Positions 1 through 10,632 of a stretch of DNA of 64,000 nt are shown here, piece after piece. The notes beneath the pieces were generated by a model. It was not told the DNA's origin. It saw only the letters and a list, made by a program, of their open reading frames with translations, and did not search any database. The position numbers were made by a program, and so were the translations under genes. Position 1 is the stretch's first letter, and every line of letters starts with the position of its first letter. Source of the DNA: Cycas panzhihuaensis (lineage: Eukaryota; Cycadophyta); assembly GCA_023213395.1 (NCBI GenBank), contig CM041465.1, positions 222,835,741 to 222,899,740 of the forward strand. Reading direction: 5' to 3'.

Positions 1-892
1 TAGTTTTAACTTTGAAATCTCTTCTCTTAATTTTTCCATTTATGAAGGTGCTTCCTTAATCACTGCTTTGCAAATTTTTTCTTCATGCAACTCTTTAATT
101 TCTTCATATAGCGTTCTTAACATACTATCTTGCATCCCCAATTCTTCAAAATTCATTTCTTTACAAATTCAATAACCAACTCCTTGATTTTTGCAAATGT
201 TTTATTGGGTGTTGTTTCAATGCACTTCTCAACTTAGGTTGCAATGCATTTATGAAGTAGTTGTTTAATAGAAAATATGGGAGTTCTTCTCTACTTGTAA
301 CATTTACTACAATTATTGGCAAATGGCTTGAATAATCTAGCACTTACTCACCTGGTCATTGTTTCAAGATGGCAAATGCTTGCATTACATCTTCATTGCT
401 ATGGAATTTCTGAAATCTCTCCTGGAACTCACTGACAATTTGTTCCCATGTTTTTGATTTTGCGTCTAACTCTTTGTACCATCATAATGGCACTCCCCTT
501 ATTATATAAACAAACCTTCCTTTAACCATTTTTTATTGGAACTCCTCTTACATCAATCATATTCTTCAATAGATATAGATGTTTTGCAGTATCTATAGTA
601 CCATCAAATATAAGCTAATCAAAGGCACTTTCATTATGGTATCCTAAAGATGCCATTTTAGCAAGTGGCTTTGGTTTTGGCATTCCTCCACTTACTATGT
701 TAACCCTTGGTGACAACCTCATCTTTAGTGTTATTTCTACTCCCTCTTAGCCCACTTCTTTCAAATACATCAATAGACTTCTCCTTAGTCACCCCTCTTA
801 GCAACGTGCTCATTTTATGCACCTGTCTTAATTTACTTTCCTTTGTCCAACATATTGTCTTTCAGTGGCTCGACTCTAGTATTCCGCTACTC
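1..892 (-). pseudogene. Ty3-type gag remnant (minus strand), 3' part outside window
   Basis: Reading the minus strand from about 860 downward gives broken pieces of a retrotransposon gag capsid. A segment near 560-690 contains NESAFDQLIFDGTIDTAKHL followed by LYLLKNMIDV, and a later segment near 160-343 contains YFINALQPKLRSAL and HPIK, the usual capsid helices. The pieces are separated by stops and frame changes, so it is not functional. The layout parallels the gag of Ty3-A at 2461-3712, but the sequence is clearly divergent, so it is a different, older element. Ty3-A landed just upstream of this gag, so the element's own 5' leader continues beyond 11464. The rest of the element lies outside the window. 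Confidence 0.65.
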
Positions 893-897
893 AGAGG
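893..897. repeat. Target-site duplication AGAGG, left copy of Ty3-A
   Basis: AGAGG directly precedes the TGTT start of the 5' LTR and is repeated exactly after the AACA end of the 3' LTR at 11460-11464. A 5-bp duplication is typical of LTR-element integration. Confidence 0.9.
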
Positions 898-1717
898 TGT
901 TGGGGTATAAAGTGATCCTATGGCTATGGGAAGACCAGAGGTAGGTTAGGTAACCTGAGTTGTGCAGGTACAGACCGTACGACGGTACGCACGAGGCAAA
1001 ATGGCGAAGAAATCAACATTCTAGGTACGTATGACAGGTGCGTACCTGAAACGGGTACGTATGACAGATACATACCAACGGCGGAACGGAACCGAGCGGA
1101 AACGGTACGCACGATTCAAAGGGACCAGTGAAGGCCTGTGAAGCTGCCAGACGTACGTACGGACGTACGGATCCAAAGAGTCATTAATTAAGTGCCTAAC
1201 AAGTGATTAATGAAAGGGTACGTAAGACTGAAGGGGTACGGTTATGACAGGCAGTCATAACCCTTCAGCCAAAAGGTACCAACATGAGTACTTAAGGAGG
1301 TACGCATGAACCACCAGGTTAGGGTGAGAGCCGATTATCACAGGTACGCAAAGGTGCAGAGGACAACACGTATGACAGCTAGTTGGAGCAGCATTGTATG
1401 ATAAGTACCATCTGGGTACGCATATGTAATAGAAGGAATGTATACTGCTGGAATGCACAGGAATGCATTCCAGCCTATGTGTAATTGAACTGTTTACTTA
1501 ATAAAATGAAGAGTTACGTGGAAAGTGGTATATTTTTTGTGTTGTGATGATGAATTGAACTGCTGTGTACCATTGTGGTATAATTCTGTGAAATATATGT
1601 GGAATGTATGCGAATGACCATGTTGACAGTATCCTGAACTAGACTATAGCGCTGTGTAACCTTGACAAGTGTAAGGGGTATCTCATAAGTGTAATAAGAT
1701 AACCTATCAAGTCAACA
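898..1717 (+). repeat. Ty3-A 5' LTR
   Basis: The LTR starts TGTTGGGGTATAAAG and ends GTCAACA, giving TGTT/AACA inverted ends. It matches 10633-11459 with scattered substitutions and small indels. It is unusually rich in TACG-containing motifs such as GTACGTATGACAG, with a dense block at 1151-1170, although most nearby repeats have lost CpG. An AATAAA lies at 1499-1504 and could serve as the polyadenylation signal. Confidence 0.92.
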
Positions 1718-1718
1718 T

Positions 1719-1736
1719 TGGTTTCGTTGCCTACGT
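1719..1736 (+). other. Degenerate primer-binding site of Ty3-A
   Basis: TGGTTTCGTTGCC begins one base after the LTR end. It resembles the TGGCGCCGTTGCC class of plant Ty3 primer-binding sites (tRNA-Asp/Arg type) with several substitutions. The position is right; the identity of the tRNA is inference. Confidence 0.45.
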
Positions 1737-1857
1737 CCGTTGAGGAGGGATAGGGCCTAGGAGTTTCAAAGAAAGGAATGTATAAAGGGCAGAGGACCCT
1801 GGCTACCGTCGTGATGGCGGGCTGTAACTAAGCCACCGGCAGCCAGGGGACCTTCCA

Positions 1858-2460
1858 ATGCCACCTAAGAGGCCTTCAAAGTCGGAAGAGCCCCAGAAGG
1901 ATACTTCACCCAAAGAAAAGGAGACCAGCAGACAAAGGGCATTAAGATGGTCGAAGGAAGCAAAACTCAGAAGGGCAAGGAGATTAAGTTCGCAGAACAA
2001 CGAGACTAAGGGACAGTCCGTTGAAGGATCTGAGGCAAGTGGAGCCCAGACACCTCAAGAAGAGGAAACTAATGGCGAACGCATGGTATTGACACCAACC
2101 CCAATCAGAGATGATTTGTTTAGCCTGGAAATTGAAGGGAAACCAAAAGTGGATGAAAAGCAACAAGAAACCTTAAAAGAGGGAAGTATACTTGTGGAGG
2201 ACAGCCCGAAGGACCCAACCGACAAAGGAAAAGAAGGCGGAGGAAGGTCCTCAAAGATATTGGGAGAATAAGCTAATGAGATGCCTTTTGAAGATTCATC
2301 GTAAAAGGGATCTGATCAATCGTATATTACAGTGACACCGTTGACTATACAAGTGCCAGGTATAGTGGAACCTATACACATCAAAACTCCATTTAAGAAT
2401 CTGCTGTTTGGAAAAGATAATACAGCAGTAGGCACTCCAAGTGCATCCCCGAAGGAGGGG
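1858..2460 (+). pseudogene. Ty3-A gag N-terminal region
   Basis: An ATG at 1858 opens a 137-codon frame that starts MPPKRPSKSEEP. It is rich in Lys/Arg then Glu/Ser/Thr, so it is a charged and probably disordered protein. TAA at 2269 ends it, but the same frame continues past a second TAA near 2302 to about 2460 with sensible residues (IQVPGIVEPIHIKTPFKNLL). There a frame change joins it to the capsid frame. I read it as the basic N-terminal extension of gag, not a separate gene. No family is recognised. Confidence 0.6.
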
Positions 2461-3712
2461 AGAATCACCACCAGGTGGGACACCGTTGCAATCTTCCAAA
2501 ATGGATGATTATAGGGACTTTGGGAAGTTGATTTTAACGATGCTTCGTGACGCAGAGCATGTGTATCTCTTTCAGAATCTCATTGATGTAAAAAAGATTT
2601 CAGACGAGGATGAAATCAAAGCAAGATTCGCCTGTACGTTGAGAGGAGTACCCTTGGCATGGTACAAAGAAACAAACAAGAATGAGCCATGGGTAAAGAT
2701 TAAGAAAGCATTCGAGGAAAGATTTCAAAAGTTTCGCAGTAATGAAGCAGTGGAAATCGCATTAAGAGAAATCAGACAAAGGCCGGGAGAATCCGTCCTA
2801 ACCTACATTAGCAAAATGAAAATCATTGCGGCCAGCATGATTAATGAGACAATAACAGATCACAATATGAAAAACTATTTTGTTAGAGGTTTGAATGAGA
2901 AATTAAGAGCCATGATGCATGCTCATCCGCTGAAATCATTTAAGAATGCCCAAGATCTAGCGTTGGATTTCGAAATGGAAATGGATGCACAGGCAGGAGG
3001 GCAGGACTCCCTGTTGCTGAGATTACAAGATGAGATTAGAGAACTAAAACAAAATCAGTACAACCGACCCTTCTGCCAGGTAGGGGTAGCAGAAGAGAAA
3101 TCGGAGCTGGATGCTTTAAGGAAAGAAGTGGCCAGATTAAAAATCAGAAACAATCGAGAAGAAGAAGAAACACTGAAAAAGAAGAACCATGTTGGAAGAG
3201 TAACCAAATGGTGCCACACTTGTGAAGAAAATTCACATACCACCAAGGAATGTGAACTGAATTTCAAAAATAGTGCATTGCACCAACAGGATAGATGGTG
3301 CCATATATGCGATGTTGATACGCATACAACCAAGGATTGTTTCTACAATCCCAGGGGAAAGGCCTTCAAAGGACAAGGTAGGGGGAGGGGAGGCAACCCA
3401 CCTCGAAATGTTTATACAACGAGGGGCACACCAAAACCCTCGAAGAAAAAACCACCAATGGGTAGATGCCTCATCTGTCTGCAGTTTGGGCACTGGAAGT
3501 CAGAATGCCCAACGAAGCAAGAATACGAACAAAAGCTGTTCATATGTAATAACTGTGGGCCAAGTAACCACAAAACGGAAGATTGCAAAGGGAAGGCCAA
3601 AGCGACCAACTTGATGACAATTATACCAGAAACAAAAAACGTCAAACTACAAAATAAACAAAAAGAGAAACTAAATGAAGGATATCTGGATCCACCGACA
3701 GAAATGGATTGA
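2461..3712 (+). pseudogene. gag: Ty3-A gag: capsid plus four CCHC zinc knuckles
   Basis: This is the structural protein of the retrotransposon particle. The capsid-like part carries LRGVPLAWYKE, KKAFEERFQKF and YFVRGLNEKLRAMMHAH, which are hallmarks of the retrotransposon gag domain. A Glu/Lys-rich coiled-coil-like stretch follows. Four CX2CX4HX4C knuckles then occur at 3212-3253, 3299-3340, 3467-3508 and 3545-3586, separated by Lys/Arg/Gly-rich linkers. Four is more than the one or two usual in plant Ty3 gag. The frame ends in TGA at 3710 but continues in phase into the linker and protease, suggesting an ancestral single gag-pol frame. The 5' boundary is a frame change, not a real start. Confidence 0.85.
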
Positions 3713-4633
3713 TACACAAAAGCAAAACAAGTATTGGATGGCCTAGTCCGGGAAGAGAATGCATTACCAATGGGTAAACCGGAGACCAAATACGTATATG
3801 TACGAAAGAACAAACAAAAGGAAAAAGAGAATCTACCAGAAGAACCCAAGGTGCAGCCCCAAATGGTGCAAATGGAGGAACTTTTTAAAGGATTGCCAGT
3901 AGAGGATATTCCCAGAATATTGCTATTAATGTAAAATTTGGTAAAGCAACTACAGTTGATCATTCCTCTATGCCAAGTTATCGATTGGATCAAAGGAGGA
4001 GTGTTACAGCGGGGAATCACCAAGAGTCTGAAGCACATCATACCATCATTTGATATGGATCCGATGGTAACTATGATAGTCTTGGGAGAAACATTCCCAC
4101 GGGTAATCGTTGATGGAGGCGCAGCGGTAAACATGTTACCAGCTTCGACATGGCATAAACTGGGAAGCCCAAAGTTGGAAGCGGCAACCTATTCGTTGAA
4201 ATTGACCAACGAATTGCTGGTACGACCTATGGGGAGATTGGCCGACATCAAGGTGGATGTAGCAGGGATAGTGGTGAGAATTGACTTCACAATCGTGAAA
4301 ATGGAGAAAGGAGCAATGCCCTATCCAGCACTCTTGGGAAGGCCATGGTTATATAAAACGCAATGCCTTCAGAATTGGAAGAATGTAACCTTCACATTAT
4401 CAGACAACGGAAATAAAGTAGTATTGTCAATGCTGGGAAGAAACTCTATCGAGATGATACCAGATGAGGGATCCAAAGACAACAACGAGCTTACGACACG
4501 ACATTCTCTTCCATTGGGGAAGAACATCTCTATCATACGGCAGAAGAGCCCACCACATCAACCAATAATCAGCAAGAAGAATCGACCTATTTCGGGGAGA
4601 TATACAACTCTTCGAAGGACGAACACAGAATGA
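3713..4633 (+). pseudogene. Ty3-A linker and aspartic protease
   Basis: 3734-3934 is a Lys/Glu-rich linker in the same frame as gag, ending in TAA at 3932. 3938-4633 holds a retropepsin-like domain that would cut the gag-pol polyprotein. The active-site motif is VDGGAAVNMLP with the catalytic Asp at 4112-4114; the DGG form instead of DTG/DSG is common in one group of plant Ty3 proteases. The later flap and C-terminal motif is ALLGRPWLY. The C-terminal part is polar and ends with TGA at 4631, but the frame continues open into the next module, so the stop is probably a mutation. Confidence 0.75.
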
Positions 4634-5616
4634 GGTTCGTGGATTACCGCTACTGTGGATGCGTATGAAGTAAACTCTTCTTCTTATAGATGTAATTTGT
4701 TATCTAAATGTGTAACTACAGACATTCATAATAATTCAGATTCTGTTGAGTATATGCTGACTAAAGATAGTTTAAAGGATGACAATGACCTAGACCAACA
4801 AACCCCTAGTTTACCTAGTAATTTTTGTAGTTTTTTAGTAGCTAGTAGTAATCCCGACATCCCATCTACATCAGGCGTGGGTCCTGAGGTAGATTCCCTA
4901 ACCCCCCCCCCTTATTACAACCTGAGGAAGGAAGTAATGTTTCTTCCTCCTCTTCCTTAGAGGTACACCCACCCAGCCATAGATCTCTTCCAACCATTGG
5001 CGCCAAAACCAGGGAAATGGAAGGAGGATCACTGGTAAGTACTTCTAGCGATCCTGGTCTAGACAGTAGAGTCATCATCCCAGAGGAAATAAACCATCAA
5101 ATCTACATTGGGAACTATGTTAAACCGTTCTATGGAGAGCAGTTGTATGGGACTACCCATTTAACGCATTGTGTTGAATATTGGATGGAACATGGGAATT
5201 GGGATAAAACCCAATGGCAACAGGACTTAGTACTAACCTTACGGGGAAAAGCTTGGTACTGGTACCTAACCCACCAAGCTATTCTGAGGAATTGAAAAGA
5301 ATTACAAACGATGTTTCGAATTCGGTTCGATCATCCAACACAACTAGCCACTCCAGTATTTTATGTAGGTCACAATCCTAGGGAACACATAGAAAAGTGT
5401 AAACAAAAATGGAGATCTTTAAGTATACCTAAACAGAATTGGCCTAACTATTTTTACCATACCTTGGGGAGAGTAGCGAAGGACTGGTTCCTCGGAAAGG
5501 AACAAAATTTAGATGTGACTTGGGGAAACTTAAAGAAATCCTTCATAAAAACCTTTAGGCATACTTCGGATAACAAAGAAATAGATAAAAATCCTAAAAC
5601 ATATTAGAGTAATGAG
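4634..5616 (+). pseudogene. Ty3-A extra gag/capsid-like module between protease and RT
   Basis: The protease frame continues with an AT-rich, Ser/Asp/Pro-rich linker to the ten-C run at 4902-4911. Reading then shifts to a frame that runs from about 4912 through 5607 with one TGA (5293). Two tandem units follow. Unit A (about 5152-5332) has TLRGKAWYWY and later FRIRFDH. Unit B (about 5383-5560) has RVAKDWFLGKE, TWGNLKKSFIKTF. Both follow the gag pattern of a Leu-rich helix, then A-W-Y/F, then L..F...F. No zinc knuckle follows. A frame change near 5590 leads straight into the RT frame, so the module belongs to the polyprotein and is not a later insertion. The homology call rests on motif pattern only; an unrelated Trp-rich domain is possible. 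Confidence 0.55.
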
Positions 5617-6780
5617 TATAAAATTAGAACAAAACCTAACAAACCAAGAAGAGGTAGAATCTATACATAGTGAAGAAGAAGAAATTATAAATTATCCTGC
5701 ATAATTTACAGAACTCAATATTGGGGAAAGAAAGCTAGAAAACACTCCGGGACACAAAACCGGAAATACAGAAGATGTGGGTGTGACCAAGTTAAAAACT
5801 ACAGATATTAATGTTGGCAGTCAGGCTAATCCCAAACTCATTCGAATTGGAAACTATTGGGATCCTCAGACAGTAGCGGAAGCCCAGCAGTTATTTGAAG
5901 AATTCCGCGACGTATTTGCATGGTCGTATAACGACCTGAAAGGCATTCCTCCGGAGATAGGAATGCATCACATCGACCTAGTGGAGGATGTGAAATTGGT
6001 AAAACAAAAGCCATACCAGATGAATCCGAAATATAAAGAAAAAGTGAAGGCGGAGCTTGACAAAATGTTGGAAGCGGGTTATATTTATGAAATCGACTAT
6101 AGTGACTAGGTGAGCCCTGTAGTGGTTGTTCCCAAGAAAAATAGGAAAATTCGTGTCTGTGTGGACTACAGACAGCTTAACAAGGTAACAAAGAAGGATC
6201 CATTTCTGTTACCTTTCACAGAGGATATTCTAGAAGCAGTTGGAGGAAATGAAATTTACTCCTTCACAGATGGATTTAGCGAGCACAATCAGGTGCAGAT
6301 TGCCCCAGAGGATCAGGCAAAAACCACATTCGTGACAAAATGGGGAACATACGCGTATAAAGTGATACCATTCGGTCTCACGAATGCACCAGCTACATTT
6401 CAGCGAATTGTAATCAATATCTTTTGAAAATTCATTGGAGAAAAGGTTGCTGTATTCCTGGACGACTGGACATTGTATGGACTGATGAAAGATCACATGG
6501 AGAATTTGAGAGAAATGTTGCAAACGTTTCGTGAAAACAAACTGTCTTAATCCAGAAAAGTGTACCTTCCTGGTACCCTTCGGAAACTTATTAGGACATA
6601 TAGTCAGCAAAGAAGGATTGCTGACAGATCCAGCAAAAGTATCTACCATTCTGCACTTTCCTACGCCATTTACGAGAAAACAGCTGAAAGGTTTTTTGGA
6701 ATTAACGAGATACTATAGAAAGTTTATCAGGGGGTATGCATACATATCTGGACCCCTAGAAGAGTTGTTGGAAAAGAATA
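5617..6780 (+). pseudogene. Ty3-A reverse transcriptase
   Basis: This domain copies the genomic RNA into DNA. 5777-6109 carries the pre-RT and finger region (FRDVFAWSYNDLKGIP, then LDKMLEAGYIYEI). An in-phase TAG at 6107 replaces what is usually Trp before SPVVVVPKK. VCVDYRQLNK and IPFGLTNAPATFQRI are standard RT blocks. The catalytic motif is FLDD at 6454-6465 (usual plant form YLDD/FLDD), with both Asp kept. TGA at 6425 and a frame change between 6465 and 6531 break it. The thumb and connection resume in another frame with CTFLVPFGNLLGHIVSKEG and LKGFLELTRYYRKFIRGY. Confidence 0.9.
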
Positions 6781-7300
6781 TTGAATGGGCATGGACAGAA
6801 GAACAGCAACAGGCGTTTGAAACATTAAAACAAGCCATCGTAGCAACACCTATACTGCGATTCCTAGATTGGAAGAAGACTTTTCGTGTGCATGTGGATG
6901 CGTCGCAATACGCTATTGAATGCGTATTGGCACAACCCAGTGATGATAAAACAGATCATCCAATCTACTTCGCCAGTCAAAAACTCACAAAAGCCGAGCA
7001 GAATTATACGACGACAGAAAGGGAAGTACCCGGCATGGTATACGCATTGCAAAAGTTTCGACACCATTTATTATCAAATCCATTCTTGTTTTTCGTTGAT
7101 CACCAAGCATTGATGTATTTGGTGAATAAACCGATTATGCGAGGACGAATCAGCAAGTGGTTGATGTTGTTTCAAGAATTTTCTTTCAAAGTCATTGTGA
7201 AACCCGGCAAAGCCCATATTATCCTCGATCAGTTGTCGAGAATTACAAACGGAGAAAAAGCGACGGGGGTGCCAGATGATTTTCCAGATACAGCTCTGTT
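6781..7300 (+). pseudogene. Ty3-A RNase H
   Basis: This domain removes the RNA strand during reverse transcription. It continues without break from RT in the frame open from 6531 to 7592. HVDASQYAIECVLAQ carries the first catalytic Asp. YTTTERE carries the expected Glu, and FFVDHQALMYL carries another acidic position. The tail IVKPGKAHIILDQLSR matches the usual end of this domain (KPGK...ADALSR) with a degraded final motif. This domain has no internal stop. Confidence 0.85.
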
Positions 7301-8570
7301 CAGTGTGGAAGCGGTTCCAACGGACTGGTATGAGGGAATACTAGAATATCTAGCGACAAGAGAGGTATCAATAGAATTGGATCGCACGGGAAAGAGAAAT
7401 TTTATCAGAAAAACGGAGCCATATCAACTCATCAATGGAGAGTTATACAAATTGGCGCCAGACGACGTGTTACGACGTTGTGTTCAACCGCACGAGATAA
7501 ACCAGATCATGTCGCAGGCACACGAAGGAGTAACGGGAGGCCACATGGGGAAATTGGCCACGTGGCGGAAAATTTTGATGTCCGGATTCTAGTGGTCGTC
7601 CATGTTCGAGGATGTCAAAAAGTGGATTCAAGCATGCAACTATTGCCAGCGGGTGGGGAAACCTAATCGACAGGATTTCCAACCTTTACATCCCATATTA
7701 CCTTTGGCACCATTCGAGAAATGGGGGCTCGACTTCGTGGGGCCAATCAAACCAGTTGCGCGTCGATCGAAAGCTCGATACATTCTGGTGGCAACTGACT
7801 ACACGACAAAGTGGGTAGAAGCGCGAGCACTAAAGCCGATGCGTAAAGCACAACGATTTCTGTATGAGGTGGTGATTACGCGATTTGGATGCCCCTTGGA
7901 GATCGTAAGTGACCAAGGCGCTCACTTCCTAAATCAAACTATCAAAACACTGACATCCGCATTTATGATTAGCCATCGAAAATCTACCCCCTACTACCCG
8001 AGAGCCAATGGCCAAGCAGAGAGTTCGAACAAGATAATCGAGAATTGCTTGTGGAAGATATGCGACATCGGCAGATCTGATTGGGCCGAGAAATTACCAT
8101 CCGTGCTATGGACATTTCGAACAACATACAAGAGATCAATCGGCCAAACTCCATTACAACTTGTGTATGGCACAGAAGCCATTCTTCCAACAGAGTTTGA
8201 GATACCCAGTCTACGAGTTGCGATACAATGCCGATTAGACGACCTCCAGTCTTTAGAATGACGATTGGAAGATTTAGTGCAATTGGAAGAAAAGCGACAC
8301 ATGGCAAACTGGTTGCAACATGTGGAAAAGAAGCGGCAAAAAGCATGGCACGACCGTCATTTACGGAAACCTCAGTTCAACGAAGGTGATCAAGTGCTAC
8401 TGTATGGCAGCAAATTCAAAATGCACCCCGGTAAACTCAAGATGCGGTGGTTGGGACCATATATCGCAGAAAGAATCTTCGAGAATGGATCGGTGCAGCT
8501 TCGAGAAATCGACAGACCTCTGCTACCAACTCGGGTAAAAGGTAGCAGACTCAAGCCATACATTGAGTAG
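7301..8570 (+). pseudogene. Ty3-A integrase
   Basis: This domain inserts the cDNA into the genome. The zinc-binding HHCC module has HEINQIMSQAHEG, then CNYCQRVG after an in-phase TAG at 7590 that sits where Trp is usual. The catalytic triad is present: Asp 7731-7733 (GLDFVGPI), Asp 7911-7913 (VSDQGAHF) and Glu 8019-8021 (NGQAESSN). TGA at 8259 interrupts the region before the C-terminal domain, which resumes with QKAWHDRHLRKPQF, GDQVLLYGSKF and WLGPYIAERI. The frame ends at 8570 with no chromodomain. All of 6531-8570 is one reading frame with two stops. Confidence 0.9.
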
Positions 8571-9431
8571 CCTAGTTTTACCAGTCGGATTAGCTGGTTG
8601 TACTATATCGTATTGCATGACGTTGAGGCACAATCAAATGCCTTGATACCGAGCCATGATCCAGTTCAGTATGGATACAAAAAGAGAAAAAAAATTGGAA
8701 AAAATAAAAAACAACTGTAACTCATCACAGACATAAGTAACAACATCAGCAATTGAAAAAATCAGAGAAAAAATCTACAACATACAAGCAAAATACGATA
8801 ATGCATTCAAAATGGTATGTTACTGTGCACGATGCTTAAAAAAGTGATCAAAATGGAAAAAATACACTATACATACCAAAGGAATACACTCTGGTACGCA
8901 CAGTTCAAAAAGTGACTCGAAATTACACTATACGTACTTGAAAAGCACGCAATCAGGTACGCACAGTGTAAACAAATTTTAAGTGGCTCAATTACATTAT
9001 ACGTACCTAAAAAGTACGCAAACAGGTACACACAGTAAAAAGACAAGTTAAATGATTACATTATACATACAAAAAAAATACGTAGTTGGGTACGCACAGT
9101 GGAAAATACACTTAAGTGCTCAGATACATTCTACGTACCAAAAATGTACGTAATCGAGTACGCACAATGGAGATACTTAACATTATACGTACCAACGGCA
9201 CGTATAAGACAAAAATCTGCAAAACGACAAAGTATTACGTACTTGTGAGCATTCCCGCGAAGTACGCAGAGCGGAACGGACGAAACAACTCCGGAAAATT
9301 CGCCCGGCATCCGTACGGTATGGCACGCAAGGAATTGACTCCGGTACGCATTCCAATACGCAAAGTGATAAAAACAGCAAGCATTCCCCAAAGGTACGTA
9401 CATAGGGTTTCGGTTTGTACGCTTAGGTCAC
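8571..9431 (+). other. Ty3-A post-integrase spacer with TACG-rich array
   Basis: No coding signal is seen. The first 230 bp are A-rich. From about 8812 to 9200 there is a degenerate array (listed separately). From 9200 to 9430 there are further scattered TACGTAC/GTACGCA motifs in higher-GC sequence leading to the extra ORF. The spacer may be leader or control sequence for that ORF; this is inference. Confidence 0.6.
8812..9200 (+). repeat. Degenerate tandem array, 63-69 bp period, GTACGCACAGT core
   Basis: The core GGTACGCACAGT or a close variant occurs at 8893, 8956, 9025, 9089 and 9157, spaced 63, 69, 64 and 68 bp. Each unit also has TATACGTACC or a variant before the core and TTACATTATA-like sequence between. 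A weaker first unit starts near 8812. The units share the TACG vocabulary of the LTRs. Confidence 0.85.
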
Positions 9432-10536
9432 TTGTCTTATTTCTGGGACTCCACAGCCATCATGAGGAGAGCAGGGTGTCAGGAGGCATACATACCGAAG
9501 CTCAAGCAGGAGCTACAAGCCCTACCAGCTCAATTCCAGACCAAGGTTAAGCAAGCAGGTTGGAGAGACTACATCTACTGTAACCCAATGTATTATGACC
9601 CTGAACTCATGGACCAAACTCGATGGCAATCAAGGAGGATAGCAGAAAGCCAAAATGGATGCGTACATAGTTCACACCATCACAAGACTTCCTAATGAAG
9701 GAGAAGTTCCACTAGGAACAAAAAGGTCGGGTTGACCGAGAAATGTGGTTGAGGGAATTGTGTCAACCCAACACTCGATTATGTCCGGTGGAACTGTAGC
9801 GTATATCATTGATGTTAGACTTCAGTGGGTGGCAAAAGTGATAAACTCCAAATTCTTGTCCAAACGGAAGTACACCTACATTCAGGGAGGCATGATGCAG
9901 GTGTTGTTGAAAATTCGGGATGGGGAAAAGCTGAATTGGTCTGAATTCTTGGCAGAGAACATGAGACAGCAGCTCAAAGAGATTAGGACACACCCATTCC
10001 GACATCCCTCCTTGCTTTTGGCCATTTTATTCTATCAGTGTCCAGAGGTGTAGCTGACCAGGACCACAATTTCTCCACGGGAGCCAATCATCAAACAGTG
10101 GGCAGCAGAATTTCCAGACACAGTGAATAGCCCAGAAGCAAAGAAGAGTACAAAAACAGATGCAGAAAGTGCTTACCTGGTTACAAAAGACACCAGGAAC
10201 ACCCATTCCCCTTCGGACAAAACAAGTTGTCCATCGACGAGGAAAGAGGAAGAAGGGAGAAGAAGAATCAGAGGAGGAGGAAGAAGAAGTAGAGGCCTCT
10301 TGGGAAGAATGGGAAGACTTCTCTCAGGCAATGGAGGCAGGGGAACCTTCAGCACCTCCTACACCATAGGACAAAGCAGGACCCATCATTCAATTAATTC
10401 AGGAAATGGAGGAAGGGTATAAAGCTGAGATAGCTGCCCTTCAGGACAAAATTAAAGAAAAGGACGCTATCATTGCCACTCTAACACAGATCCATGAAGA
10501 GATTTTGGGAGGACAGAGGCAGCAAGAGCCGCCTTG
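9432..10536 (+). pseudogene. Ty3-A extra sense ORF after integrase, function unknown
   Basis: A broken ORF lies between integrase and the 3' LTR, with ATG at 9462. The first part reads KQELQALPAQFQTKVKQAGW and YYDPELMDQTRW. A frame change near 9660 and a TGA near 9735 follow, then a conserved-looking globular stretch with GGTVAYIIDVRLQWVAKV, KYTYIQGGMMQVLL and HPFRHPSLLLAILFYQCPEV, ending in TAG at 10051. After another frame change comes a Lys-rich then Glu-rich acidic tract (10225-10330) and, past TAG 10366-10368, a heptad-like helix (MEEGYKAEIAALQDKI, KEKDAIIATL) to TGA near 10536. No signal peptide or membrane helix is seen, so it is not env-like in character. Extra ORFs at this place are known in Athila, Ogre and similar lineages. 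I do not recognise the family. Confidence 0.6.
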
Positions 10537-10632
10537 AGACAGAGCAGGGGAGGGATACCCCGAAATTTTGAAAATTTTTGGAGTTTTGTTGAGCAAGGAT
10601 GCTCAAACCCATAACTGTTGACCCGAGATAGA
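10537..10632 (+). other. Ty3-A region before 3' LTR, displaced purine tract
   Basis: AGAGCAGGGGAGGGATA at 10541-10557 is the only strong purine run. It lies about 75 bp before the LTR instead of against it. The bases just before the LTR, CCCGAGATAGA, are a poor polypurine tract, so the functional tract is uncertain. Confidence 0.35.

Noticed and set aside
892-893. A bacterial-style defence system or operon anywhere in the window
   Set aside because: All recognisable coding regions are plant retroelement proteins or the trihelix factor; no prokaryote-like gene layout exists.
8812-9200. CRISPR-like repeat-spacer pattern
   Set aside because: Units are diverged along their whole length with no constant repeat and variable spacer; it is a eukaryotic retroelement array.
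9116-9550. 144-codon ORF across the TACG-rich region
   Set aside because: It runs through the minisatellite in an arbitrary frame; residues reflect the repeat and not a protein.
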